DNA of 12,425 nucleotides from Patescibacteria group bacterium (GCA_019246385.1 JAFAQP010000033.1:1-12425); one strand, 5' to 3'; shown: positions 1 through 8,622, counted from the stretch's first letter. Numbers and translations: made by a program. The notes: generated by a model not told the origin, from the letters alone.

Positions 1-628
1 AATCCTCTTGCTCGCTCTTTTTCAGAAATCCGACAACGGCATAGGTAACGGGAGTGAAAAGGATTTCGACTCCGGTTTTAAATAGGTAATTCGATATTGC
101 CAGCGTCACGAGAAGAGGAATGGCATATATACCTGCAAAAGCGATGGTAATAAAAAGCGCGCTGTCCAGAAGCTCACCCACGATAGTTGAGCCGATAGTG
201 CGGGTCCAGAGGAATTTGCCTTTGGTCCATATTTTCATTTTTGCGAGGATGTAGGAATTTGAGAACTCTCCGCAGAAATAGGCGACGAGGCTCGCAAGGA
301 CGATACGCGGCGTGAGGCCCAAAATCGCGTCATATGCTGATTGGTTATCCCAACCCGGCGCGGCGGGCAGCTTTCCGACGATGATGAGGATGAGCGACAT
401 CATGAGCGCAGAAAAAAAACCTAACCAGATGACGCGTCTCGAGCGTTTATACCCGTATACTTCCGTCAAGATGTCATCGAAGATGTAACTTAATGGAAAA
501 AGAAGCGTGCCGCCGTCGAACGTGAACCAGCCGAAGTCCACGAGTTTTGCCGAAGCGATATTTGAAATGAGAAGGACCGCAACGAAAAAGACGCTTATCG
601 CGGTCAGATGCTTGTAGCCCTTTTCCAT
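1..628 (-). CDS. Putative queuosine precursor transporter (YhhQ/VUT family), 3' end cut by window edge
   Basis: An open frame runs from an ATG at 626-628 to the left edge without a stop, giving about 209 residues. The YhhQ family is usually about 220-235 residues, so only the last few residues should be missing. The protein is very hydrophobic, with several predicted membrane segments (first at about residues 8-27). It carries the family hallmark around residues 51-65, an acidic pair followed by TEVYGY and basic residues, as well as a later YFCGEFSNSYILAK stretch. Family members are inner-membrane importers of queuosine precursors (preQ0/preQ1) for modifying GUN-anticodon tRNAs. The substrate here is inferred from family only, and no queuosine biosynthesis gene is nearby. 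The start lies 2 nt after the stop of the upstream gene, so the two are probably co-transcribed. No Shine-Dalgarno is visible. Confidence 0.85.
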   Translation of the reverse strand, partial: MEKGYKHLTAISVFFVAVLLISNIASAKLVDFGWFTFDGGTLLFPLSYIFDDILTEVYGYKRSRRVIWLGFFSALMMSLILIIVGKLPAAPGWDNQSAYDAILGLTPRIVLASLVAYFCGEFSNSYILAKMKIWTKGKFLWTRTIGSTIVGELLDSALFITIAFAGIYAIPLLVTLAISNYLFKTGVEILFTPVTYAVVGFLKKSEQED

Positions 629-630
629 GG

Positions 631-1407
631 TTATGCAAGAAACGGTTTTATGACCGCAGTATAGCGTTCGGTAAGGCCGCCGAGGCGGAAGATGAACACC
701 TCTTCGGCTCCCACTTCTTTCGCCCAGGAAAGATCTTTTCCTAGCTGTTCCGGCGGCAAAATGGGTTCGTTTTTCCAGATGCCCTGGGCAATGGTACCCA
801 ATGCTGGCATCGTCATTTCGGGATCTTTATTGATGAGTGCCGCTTCGAAGCGCATTATGCTATTCCACATTCTTTTCCTGATCGCTGTCCATCCGAGACT
901 CGTGTAGACCATGGGTATCCGTACATGGTTTCCCGAAAAAGGAAATGTTATGCCCACCGCAAGCTCCAAGAAAAGAAAAAAATCCGCGGTGACCGGATGT
1001 TCTGCCGTATAGATGTGTATATTAAGCTCAGACGCATGCTCTATAAATCGCCATATCAACTTTTTATTTCCGGACACGTGCGGCAAATTGCCAAACCACG
1101 CACGAAGATCGCGCGGCAGCTCCAAATCGAGAAGTAGGGGAAGAGGTTGCGTATGCGACGTACCAGCTTCTGCAAAGAGTCCTTTGAGACGTTTCGAATC
1201 GGTGAATCCTGATATCCAATAGGCACCCCGAATTAAGGGCCACCACCCGAAAACTATATGAGGATAGGGTTTTCCATATGTCTTCCGAATATTCTCAAAC
1301 TCCGCAAAAGAGTGAGCCGCAACAAATAACGTCGAAGGCCAATCGACCAAATCGAGCTTCCGCATGTTTTCCGCAGTCGGAAATTCCTCGAAAAAATTTA
1401 CTCGCAT
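631..1407 (-). CDS. Unrecognised protein, possible TIM-barrel fold
   Basis: I do not recognise a family. The product is 258 residues from the ATG at 1405-1407. A GTG at 1420-1422 would add five residues, but it lies almost against a TATATC -10-like box (1425-1430), so I prefer the ATG. Short hydrophobic strand-like segments alternate with helices: TLFVAAHS (about 26-33), HIVFGWWPL (50-58), PLLLDLEL (91-98), IHIYTAEHP (131-139), the region near 162-170, and EVFIFRLGGL (236-245). This rhythm, with acidic residues at strand ends (DLEL, TAEHP), resembles a beta/alpha barrel such as those of glycosidase-like or amidohydrolase-like proteins. That is inference from pattern, not a motif match. There is no signal peptide or clear membrane segment. 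It is followed 2 nt later by the transporter and is divergent from a small membrane protein across a palindromic promoter region. Confidence 0.7.
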   Translation of the reverse strand: MRVNFFEEFPTAENMRKLDLVDWPSTLFVAAHSFAEFENIRKTYGKPYPHIVFGWWPLIRGAYWISGFTDSKRLKGLFAEAGTSHTQPLPLLLDLELPRDLRAWFGNLPHVSGNKKLIWRFIEHASELNIHIYTAEHPVTADFFLFLELAVGITFPFSGNHVRIPMVYTSLGWTAIRKRMWNSIMRFEAALINKDPEMTMPALGTIAQGIWKNEPILPPEQLGKDLSWAKEVGAEEVFIFRLGGLTERYTAVIKPFLA

Positions 1408-1424
1408 AGAGGGGGTATGCACAT

Positions 1425-1442
1425 GATATATCTAAAGATATA
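1425..1442. promoter_or_regulatory. Palindromic divergent promoter region between the two unrecognised genes
   Basis: Positions 1427-1442 form a perfect inverted repeat, TATATCT-AA-AGATATA (7 bp arms, 2 bp spacer). Each strand carries TATATC/GATATA, which resembles a -10 box. On the minus strand TATATC (1430-1425) lies 17 nt before the ATG at 1407. On the plus strand GATATA/TATAGA (1437-1444) lies about 20 nt before the ATG at 1464. No convincing -35 is seen in either direction. It could be a shared bidirectional promoter or a small operator; the sequence cannot separate these. Confidence 0.45.
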
Positions 1443-1463
1443 GACCGAGACGGTTAAGCGCAT

Positions 1464-1841
1464 ATGGGTACAAAATTATTTTTTTGGTTTGTAGGCACAA
1501 TCGCGGTATCGTGCGGCTTTCTCTTTGTGTATCCGATCACAAGTCCCACGGTAGGAGGTTTTCATCTTCATCACTGGATGTACGGCGCAGCCATTACCAT
1601 GTTGGCGTGGCGTATGCGTTCTCTGGCTACCTTCGGCATAGGACTCGGCTTATTCGTCGATGAAATTACGTTCATCATTCGTACCTGCCTCGGCAAAAGC
1701 TCGCTTCCATATTACTCCTGGCAAGCACTTGTCGGTATTGTGGTATGCGCCGCGATTGTTTTCGTACTAAAAGACGCATTGGCGGCTCAATTTTTTAATA
1801 CTGCCAATAGACATACAGTACCAAAAGCGCGGGATCTGTGA
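1464..1841 (+). CDS. Small integral membrane protein with HxHHW and VDE motifs, function unknown
   Basis: The product is 125 residues. Predicted membrane segments are at about residues 5-24, 39-50 (weak), 54-72 and 86-105. The tail (about 106-125) is polar and probably cytoplasmic. Two features suggest a functional site rather than a simple anchor: HLHHWMYG at 34-41 just after the first segment, and GLGLFVDE at 60-67 inside the third. His34/His36/His37 with Asp66/Glu67 could bind a metal or be catalytic in the membrane; this is inference. I cannot name the family. There is no Shine-Dalgarno before the ATG. The TGA stop (1839-1841) overlaps the last three bases of the convergent tRNA-Glu gene. 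The gene is divergent from the unrecognised barrel-like protein and may be functionally linked to it. Confidence 0.75.
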   Translation: MGTKLFFWFVGTIAVSCGFLFVYPITSPTVGGFHLHHWMYGAAITMLAWRMRSLATFGIGLGLFVDEITFIIRTCLGKSSLPYYSWQALVGIVVCAAIVFVLKDALAAQFFNTANRHTVPKARDL

Positions 1842-1910
1842 CCCTACCGGGAATCGAACCCGGGTTTGCTCCTTGAAAGAGAGCTGTCCTAACCGTTAGA
1901 CGATAGGGCC
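1839..1910 (-). tRNA. tRNA-Glu (anticodon TTC)
   Basis: A 72-nt cloverleaf is readable on the minus strand. The acceptor arms GGCCCTA (1910-1904) and TAGGGTC (1846-1840) pair over 7 bp with one G-T, and the discriminator A is at 1839. The D-arm sequence resembles bacterial tRNA-Glu. The anticodon stem GCTCT/GGAGC closes the loop CTTTCAA with anticodon TTC at 1877-1875. The T-loop GTTCGATTC is present. No CCA follows, so the end must be added by CCA-adding enzyme. The 3' end overlaps the stop codon of the convergent membrane-protein gene by 3 bp. Confidence 0.95.
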
Positions 1911-1919
1911 GCGTTCAAA

Positions 1920-1928
1920 AATATAGCA
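1920..1928 (-). promoter_or_regulatory. Extended -10 promoter for tRNA-Glu
   Basis: On the minus strand the bases read TGC TATATT, an extended -10 (TGn plus hexamer), ending 10 nt before the tRNA 5' end at 1910. Transcription would start about 3 nt before the mature end. The -35 position is poor (CTAGCA), which fits an extended -10 promoter. Confidence 0.55.
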
Positions 1929-1942
1929 TTTCAAACAAAAAA

Positions 1943-1951
1943 TGCTAGAAT
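1943..1951 (+). promoter_or_regulatory. Extended -10 promoter for tRNA-Ser
   Basis: The plus strand reads TGC TAGAAT, an extended -10 located 22 nt before the tRNA 5' end at 1974. Together with the opposite element at 1920-1928 it makes an 8-bp inverted repeat (TAGCATTT at 1924-1931, AAATGCTA at 1940-1947), so the repeat is explained by two outward-facing promoters. An imperfect dyad at 1949-1970 covers the predicted start site and short leader. Confidence 0.55.
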
Positions 1952-1973
1952 CCTCAAGTTCTTAAGGATTATT

Positions 1974-2061
<88 letters not shown>

Positions 2062-2069
2062 ACGAACGT

Positions 2070-2093
2070 GAGACGGTGTTTTGCGACCGTTTC
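2070..2093 (+). other. Hairpin downstream of tRNA-Ser, possible weak terminator
   Basis: GAGACGGT (2070-2077) pairs with ACCGTTTC (2086-2093) over 8 bp with one G-T, closing an 8-nt loop. It begins 10 nt after the tRNA 3' end, but only GCCTTGT follows, so the U-tract of a classic intrinsic terminator is missing. It may instead be a 3' trailer structure. Confidence 0.3.
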
Positions 2094-2127
2094 GCCTTGT
2101 AAAAGAAGGATTTAGGAACCCGGAATG

Positions 2128-2149
2128 GATTCGAACTTTTGTTCGAGTC
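2128..2149. other. Hairpin between tRNA-Ser and ahcY 3' ends
   Basis: GATTCGAAC (2128-2136) pairs with GTTCGAGTC (2141-2149) over 9 bp with one G-T, closing a TTTT loop. It lies 7 bp beyond the ahcY stop, between two convergent transcripts. On the plus strand GTCTAATTTAT follows, which is only moderately T-rich; on the minus strand no T-run follows. It may be a weak shared transcription end. Confidence 0.35.
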
Positions 2150-2156
2150 GTCTAAT

Positions 2157-4348
<2,192 letters not shown>

Positions 4349-4356
4349 GCGTTGGA

Positions 4357-5274
4357 TCAGCGAGTCGCCAGATAGACGAATATGTCCTCGATGGCTTTTA
4401 CCGCGTCACCGGCGGCGATATTATTCTGGTGGTAGAGGCCGTTCGTGCAGTCGCCCGCCGCCCAGATGCCTTCGCAGGTCGTCATTTGATTCTTCGGATC
4501 GACGATGATGCGCTGGTATTGATCCATGTCGACAAGTCCTTTCACGAATCCCGTCGATGCCACGAGGCCGATTTCGACGAAGATGCCAGCTACTGAAAGG
4601 TCCGTTTCCGTGCCTCCCGCAGCCGAATAAGCGAGGCCGGTGACGAATTTATCTCCGTATATTTTTTTCGTTTCCGCCTGAGTTATCGCGCGCATCTGCG
4701 GATGCGCAAGAACCGCTGCGACGGTCACCGGGTCGGCGGTGAAGGTTTCTCCGCGCTGGAGAAGGGTGACGCTTTTCGTATAGGAAAGAAGCTGTGCCGC
4801 GGTCTCGAAGCCCGCATTGCCGCCGCCTATGACCGCTACATCCATGCCGGCAAATAGCGGGCCGTCGCACGAAGCGCAGTAGGTGAGGCCTTTCTGATCG
4901 AATTCTTTTGCGCCCGGCACGTCGAGCTTCTTGCGGTCACCGCCAGAGGCCACGAGTACGGTCTTGGCATCGAAGCGTTTTCCGCTCTTTGCCATGAGTA
5001 CGAAATGCCCTTCAGAAGTGATCTTTTCTATCCGCTCTCCTTTAACGATATCAACCACGTCTCTCGCGTAAGAACGGACATGGCGCTCGAGCATTTTCGC
5101 AAGTTCCGGACCGGTTACTTTTTCCGTGCCTATCCAATTCTGCACTTCCGAGGAAACGATGCTCTGGCCGCCGAATGATTCGGTGATAAGGAGCGTTTTC
5201 AAAAGCTTGCGAGCTGCATAGACGGCGGCGGCGCATCCGGCCGGTCCTCCTCCGATTATGGCGACATCGTACAT
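4357..5274 (-). CDS. Thioredoxin-reductase-like FAD/NAD(P)H disulfide reductase, AhpF-like
   Basis: The product is 305 residues from the ATG at 5272-5274. An in-frame ATG 36 nt upstream is open, but that stretch contains the -10 box TATACT (5287-5282), so it is untranslated. The protein starts directly with the FAD Rossmann motif MYDVAIIGGGPAG (residues 1-13). The redox-active pair is CASC (133-136) within YCASCDGPLF. The second dinucleotide site is GGGNAG (150-155), and GDC at 274-276 is the second FAD motif. The NADPH-specific HRRxxxR of classic TrxB is absent; LLQRGETFTAD (171-181) stands there, closer to the AhpF-type LLEFxxxxxAD. Such enzymes pass electrons from NAD(P)H through FAD to a thioredoxin or peroxiredoxin partner. 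NADH preference is inferred. It heads the operon with the kinase and ahcY. Confidence 0.9.
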   Translation of the reverse strand: MYDVAIIGGGPAGCAAAVYAARKLLKTLLITESFGGQSIVSSEVQNWIGTEKVTGPELAKMLERHVRSYARDVVDIVKGERIEKITSEGHFVLMAKSGKRFDAKTVLVASGGDRKKLDVPGAKEFDQKGLTYCASCDGPLFAGMDVAVIGGGNAGFETAAQLLSYTKSVTLLQRGETFTADPVTVAAVLAHPQMRAITQAETKKIYGDKFVTGLAYSAAGGTETDLSVAGIFVEIGLVASTGFVKGLVDMDQYQRIIVDPKNQMTTCEGIWAAGDCTNGLYHQNNIAAGDAVKAIEDIFVYLATR

Positions 5275-5281
5275 AGCGGAA

Positions 5282-5287
5282 AGTATA
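5282..5287 (-). promoter_or_regulatory. -10 box of the reductase operon
   Basis: TATACT on the minus strand lies 7 nt before the ATG at 5274, so transcription should begin at or next to the start codon (leaderless mRNA). The matching -35 position reads ATGCGG and is weak. The upstream ftsZ terminator (5311-5344) isolates this promoter. Confidence 0.6.
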
Positions 5288-5310
5288 AAGAGTGTAGCCG
5301 GAATCCGCAT

Positions 5311-5344
5311 AAAAAGAAAGCCGGCAGAAGCCGGTTTTCTTTTT
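5311..5344 (-). terminator. Intrinsic terminator of ftsZ
   Basis: A 15-bp stem with one G-T pair (AAAAAGAAAGCCGGC at 5311-5325 with GCCGGTTTTCTTTTT at 5330-5344) closes a 4-nt loop. On the minus strand it starts 7 nt after the ftsZ stop and runs out through GCCGGCTTTCTTTTT, a classic GC stem followed by a T-rich tract. Being A-rich on one side and T-rich on the other, it could also work on the opposite strand. Confidence 0.9.
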
Positions 5345-5350
5345 CACATA

Positions 5351-6526
5351 TTAATTGCGTTTCGAACGTCGGAGAAATGCGGGGACTGCGCCCCAATCAT
5401 CGTCATCATCTGGTGAAAGCGGTTTCGCCGCCGGCTCCTGTTTTTGCAGGACTGGTTCTTCTTCGCGCACGGGCGCCGGAGTATACGTTTTTGCGACCGC
5501 TTCTTCCTCTTTCTTGTCTTTTTTTGCTCCGAGCTGGAAAAGCGACGCTCCCTGACGGGCTGCCGTCGCATCATCCGGAAAACCGGTCGCAATAACGGTA
5601 ACGCGGATCTCTCCTTTTTTCAGCCGTTCATCCTTCGAGGTACCGAAGATGACCTTTGCGTTCTTATCGATGGATTCCGTAACTATCTGCGCTGCTGCCT
5701 GTACTTCAAGAAGACCAAGATCTTCGCCTCCGGCTATCGAAAGCAGGACACCTTTTGCGCCGTTGATGGATATGTCGAGAAGCGGGGAGTTTATCGCCAA
5801 GCGTGCGGCTTCTTCCGCCCGCTTGTCTCCCGTTGAAAGCCCGACCCCCATGAGCGCCGAACCGGCATCTTCCATGATTGCTTTGATATCAGCGAAGTCG
5901 AGGTTGATATTACCGGGAGTGGTTATCAGGTCTGAAACGCCCTCGACGGCCTGGCGCAGGACCTCATCGCACATGGCAAATGCGTTTTTGACCGAGGTCG
6001 CGGAATCGACGACCGCGAGCAGGCGATCGTTCGGGATGACGATAAGCGCATCGACTTCTTTTCGAAGTTCGTCGAGCCCCTGTTCGGCAAGGCGCATGCG
6101 CTGTTGTCCTTCGAATGAGAACGGCTTGGTCACGACCGCTACAGTCAATGCGCCGCTTTCCTTTGCGATGCGCGCGACAACGGGCGATGCCCCCGTGCAG
6201 GTGCCGCCGCCCATGCCTCCGGCGATGAATACCATGTCCGAGCCGCGCAGCGCTTCCTGAATTTCAGCCTGTGTTTCTTCCGCAGCGCGTTTGCCGACGG
6301 CCGGGTTCATGCCTGCGCCCAAGCCGCGCGTCAGATTCTTTCCGATGTGTATTTTCGCGCGCGCTGTCGACTGCTGGAGGTCCTGCGCATCGGTGTTTAT
6401 AACGAGGAAATCGACTCCTTTCACTTTTGAGGTGACCATGTGATTCAAAGCGTTCTTGCCGGAGCCGCCGATGCCGACTACGCGGATGCGGGCCGAAGAT
6501 TCCATTTCCGAATGAACTTGAGGCAT
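5351..6526 (-). CDS. ftsZ: Cell division protein FtsZ
   Basis: Tubulin-like GTPase that polymerises into the division ring at mid-cell. The product is 391 residues, a normal length. In order: the N-terminal nucleotide loop VVGIGGSGKNALNHM (16-30), NTDAQDL (44-50), LTRGLGAGMNP (65-75), the tubulin signature GGMGGGTCTG (103-112), the T7 synergy loop NLDFAD (208-213) with its acidic residues, a charged linker (about 335-376), and the conserved C-terminal peptide VPAFLRR (381-387) that binds FtsA. A run of five Asp residues (373-377) precedes that peptide. The signature has Cys110 where the consensus GGGTGTG has Gly. The start ATG at 6526 is preceded by a good promoter and a leader of about 25 nt without Shine-Dalgarno. 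An internal Met at residue 8 is an alternative start. Confidence 0.98.
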   Translation of the reverse strand: MPQVHSEMESSARIRVVGIGGSGKNALNHMVTSKVKGVDFLVINTDAQDLQQSTARAKIHIGKNLTRGLGAGMNPAVGKRAAEETQAEIQEALRGSDMVFIAGGMGGGTCTGASPVVARIAKESGALTVAVVTKPFSFEGQQRMRLAEQGLDELRKEVDALIVIPNDRLLAVVDSATSVKNAFAMCDEVLRQAVEGVSDLITTPGNINLDFADIKAIMEDAGSALMGVGLSTGDKRAEEAARLAINSPLLDISINGAKGVLLSIAGGEDLGLLEVQAAAQIVTESIDKNAKVIFGTSKDERLKKGEIRVTVIATGFPDDATAARQGASLFQLGAKKDKKEEEAVAKTYTPAPVREEEPVLQKQEPAAKPLSPDDDDDWGAVPAFLRRSKRN

Positions 6527-6558
6527 GAATATGTAGGAATTATTAAGTAGTGGGGTCT

Positions 6559-6587
6559 ATCATAGAGAAAAGGAAGCACGCTGGCAA
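6559..6587 (-). promoter_or_regulatory. Sigma-70-type promoter of ftsZ
   Basis: On the minus strand TTGCCA (6587-6582) and TATGAT (6564-6559) are separated by exactly 17 bp. The predicted start near 6552 leaves a leader of about 25 nt before the ftsZ ATG. It lies in the 119-bp gap between ftsA and ftsZ, so ftsZ can be transcribed independently of ftsA. Confidence 0.75.
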
Positions 6588-6645
6588 TCCATTGACTTTT
6601 CTAACCGATATGTTCTTTTTTAAAACCAGTTTTGGGCTTTCCGCC

Positions 6646-7821
6646 TTACGGGAGGAACTGCTTGAAGAAGCCGCCGACCGACTTGCCGATATCGCGCATC
6701 GCTTCTCCCGCAGCCGGCCGCGCATAGGTATCGCCAGTCAGGCCCCAGATGGTGAGGCCGTAGGCGACCGCCCACGACGAGTCTTTTATTTTCGCGTCAG
6801 GTGAAAGATTCGTCGCCGCTATTTTCGAGTGGAGCTTGAGCGATGATTCCGCGAGCTCCTTGATGGGACCGATGCCCGAGCCGCCGCCCGAGAGGATTAT
6901 TCCTGCAGGCAGGAGCTCGTCTTTCCCGATTTTTTTGAGATGCGAGCCGATGAGCTCGAAAATATCGGAAACGCGCGCGGATAATATGTCATCAAGTTTC
7001 TTTTTCGAATATTGCGCGTTGGTTAATGCGCCGAGCTTCAACTGTTCGGCCTCTTCCAGGGAAATGCGGAGCCCCAGAGCGATGTCTTTGGTGATGTCCA
7101 TCGAACCGATCTTGAACACTTTCATCGAGACAGGAATGCCGTTATCGAACACGACGATCGAAACCGTTTCCGCACCAATATTCGCCAGCACGCAGCCGGC
7201 TTTTTTCTCCGCATTGGAAAGCGTCACGATGGAGCCGGCAAGCGGCGAAGCCATAGTGTCGGCAACAGCGATCTCCACAGATTCGACCGCGTCGACAAGG
7301 TCATGCACATGCTGCTCGAGGCAGATGATAAAAAGGGTCTCGACGGAGAGTTTTGTTCCTTTCATGCCCTGAGGACGGCCCAGAACCTCGCTGCCGTCTA
7401 TCGAATAGGAGAGAGGGATCGTGTGCAGGATCCGCCTGTTCAGAAGTTTCCCGGCGATGTTTTCCCGGGAAGCGCTTATCGCTTTCTCGACATCTATGTC
7501 GGTCACTTCCGCGTCGGCACGCGCTATAACTGCATCGCCTCTGCCGCGCACCTCATCGAGGCCTATGCCGCCGACGGAAAGAAATGCCGTCCTGATGCGT
7601 ATGCCGGCAAGTTTTTCGGCCTGTGATGCAGCTATACGGATCGAACGCGCGACATCATCCGCATTCACTATGTAGCCATGGCGCAGGCCTTTTGATTCAG
7701 CATATCCGGTGCCGATTATTTTAGGGAAAGAAGATGAGCGGTCCGTCGATTCACGGGCAATAACGACGCGCACCTGGTGGGTTCCGACGTCTATGCCAAC
7801 TGCGATTCGAGGTTGCGCCAT
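6646..7821 (-). CDS. ftsA: Cell division protein FtsA
   Basis: Actin-like ATPase that tethers FtsZ to the membrane. The product is 391 residues. Actin-fold motifs: phosphate-1 GIDVGTHQVRVV (9-20), the SHS2/1C subdomain unique to FtsA (about 84-165), phosphate-2 ANIGAETVSIVVF (213-225) and the adenosine motif LSGGGSGI (310-317). The C-terminal stretch IGKSVGGFFKQFLP (378-391) is a short basic amphipathic helix, the expected membrane-targeting sequence. The gene starts 28 bp after ybeY and is followed by ftsZ, its direct partner, 119 bp later. No Shine-Dalgarno is visible before the ATG at 7819-7821. The absence of ftsQ, mur or mraY genes nearby shows that the usual division/cell-wall cluster is not kept together here. 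Confidence 0.96.
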   Translation of the reverse strand: MAQPRIAVGIDVGTHQVRVVIARESTDRSSSFPKIIGTGYAESKGLRHGYIVNADDVARSIRIAASQAEKLAGIRIRTAFLSVGGIGLDEVRGRGDAVIARADAEVTDIDVEKAISASRENIAGKLLNRRILHTIPLSYSIDGSEVLGRPQGMKGTKLSVETLFIICLEQHVHDLVDAVESVEIAVADTMASPLAGSIVTLSNAEKKAGCVLANIGAETVSIVVFDNGIPVSMKVFKIGSMDITKDIALGLRISLEEAEQLKLGALTNAQYSKKKLDDILSARVSDIFELIGSHLKKIGKDELLPAGIILSGGGSGIGPIKELAESSLKLHSKIAATNLSPDAKIKDSSWAVAYGLTIWGLTGDTYARPAAGEAMRDIGKSVGGFFKQFLP

Positions 7822-7849
7822 TTAGTACAGGCAATCTGCCCGGCGCGTC

Positions 7850-8290
7850 TTAATCCTGCGGATGCGAGATCCCGAGCGCCCGGCAAAATTTGCGTTCTAA
7901 CCTGCTCATTGTACGGCCATGGTCCATTCCTTCCAAGTGAAGGAGGCCGTGGATAAAGAGGTATCCCAGGTACCCTGTGAGGCTCATGCCGAAGAGTCGC
8001 GATTTCTTTTCCGCTTCTGGCATGCATATGTAGAGCTCACCGAAATTTTTTGAAAGGCCGAAGGAAAGAATGTCAGTTGCGGCGTCTTTTTGCCTATATT
8101 TCCTGTTTAGGACGCGTATTGTCCCGGACGGTACGAAGGAAACGGACAATTCGTATTTCTTTCCGAGCACTTTTTCCTTGATGCGGGGAAACGGTATCCC
8201 GTAGAGGAGATCGTGCCATTTTTTTTCTGCGGGCGGCACGAGCGTAAAATTCCTGCCGGAACTTTTCTTTGTGGCGCTTTTCTTATGCAA
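7850..8290 (-). CDS. ybeY: Endoribonuclease / rRNA maturation factor YbeY
   Basis: YbeY is a zinc-dependent endoribonuclease involved in 16S rRNA 3'-end maturation and ribosome quality control. The product is 146 residues. The zinc motif HxxxHxxxxxH is intact as HGLLHLEGMDH (His114, His118, His124). The upstream ATDILSF (71-77) matches the conserved TDVLSF segment next to the active site. The start used is TTG at 8288-8290, 5 bp after the rpsU stop; no in-frame ATG precedes the conserved domain, and a GTG at residue 18 is an alternative. The first 15 residues are Lys-rich. It lies between rpsU and ftsA; both S21 and YbeY act near the 3' end of 16S rRNA. Confidence 0.93.
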   Translation of the reverse strand: MHKKSATKKSSGRNFTLVPPAEKKWHDLLYGIPFPRIKEKVLGKKYELSVSFVPSGTIRVLNRKYRQKDAATDILSFGLSKNFGELYICMPEAEKKSRLFGMSLTGYLGYLFIHGLLHLEGMDHGRTMSRLERKFCRALGISHPQD

Positions 8291-8295
8291 CGGAA

Positions 8296-8547
8296 TTAGC
8301 GGCGCCCAGCGCGCGGATCTTTCGGTTCGGAAAGGCCGAGCCGCTCCATTTCTTCCTTTTTTTCGAATTTGGCGACCCGACGAAGGGCGGAGTTGCGGCG
8401 CTTCGTGCGCGACTCTCCGCGCAAGCGATAACGGCTTCCTTTCACTTTCCGTATGATCCCGGCTCCCAGAACGCGTTTGGAAAAACGGCGCACCAGGCTC
8501 ATCGAGCTTTCAGAGCCGTGCCGGGCGACCGATACATTCACTGTCAT
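8296..8547 (-). CDS. rpsU: Small ribosomal subunit protein bS21
   Basis: An 83-residue, strongly basic protein. The arrangement matches bS21: an N-terminal beta-like start (TVNVSVARHGSE), then SMSLVRRFSKRVLGAGIIRKVK (15-36, corresponding to the FDVALRRFKRxxEKAGVL segment), an aromatic/basic stretch, TKRRNSALRRVAKFEKK (48-64), and a basic tail. bS21 binds the platform of the 30S subunit near the anti-Shine-Dalgarno region. Typical lengths are 58-75, so this one has a slightly longer C-terminal tail (about 70-83). It heads the rpsU-ybeY-ftsA run, with its own promoter ending 9 nt before the ATG. Confidence 0.85.
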   Translation of the reverse strand: MTVNVSVARHGSESSMSLVRRFSKRVLGAGIIRKVKGSRYRLRGESRTKRRNSALRRVAKFEKKEEMERLGLSEPKDPRAGRR

Positions 8548-8556
8548 AATTCGCGC

Positions 8557-8585
8557 ATTTAAGCACGACAGAGAAAGGTGCGCAA
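8557..8585 (-). promoter_or_regulatory. Promoter of rpsU-ybeY-ftsA
   Basis: On the minus strand TTGCGC (8585-8580) and TTAAAT (8562-8557) are 17 bp apart, and TGC directly precedes the -10, giving an extended form. The -10 ends 9 nt before the rpsU ATG, so the transcript would be leaderless or have a leader of 1-3 nt. Confidence 0.65.
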
Positions 8586-8622
8586 TAAGGGCCTCTATTT
8601 GTTATCTATAACGTGGATCGAA

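Noticed and set aside
1924..1947. AT-rich hairpin TAGCATTT/AAATGCTA as a terminator between the tRNAs
   Set aside because: Both arms are better explained as outward-facing extended -10 promoter elements; the tRNAs are divergent, so no terminator is needed there.
2110..2136. Minus-strand GTTCGAATCC as a tRNA 3' fragment or attachment-site remnant
   Set aside because: Only the T-loop consensus matches; the flanking bases do not form a T-stem or acceptor stem, and no integrase or mobile gene is nearby.
5275..5310. 12-residue N-terminal extension of the reductase
   Set aside because: It overlaps the -10 box; the FAD motif normally starts within a few residues of the first Met, as it does from 5274.
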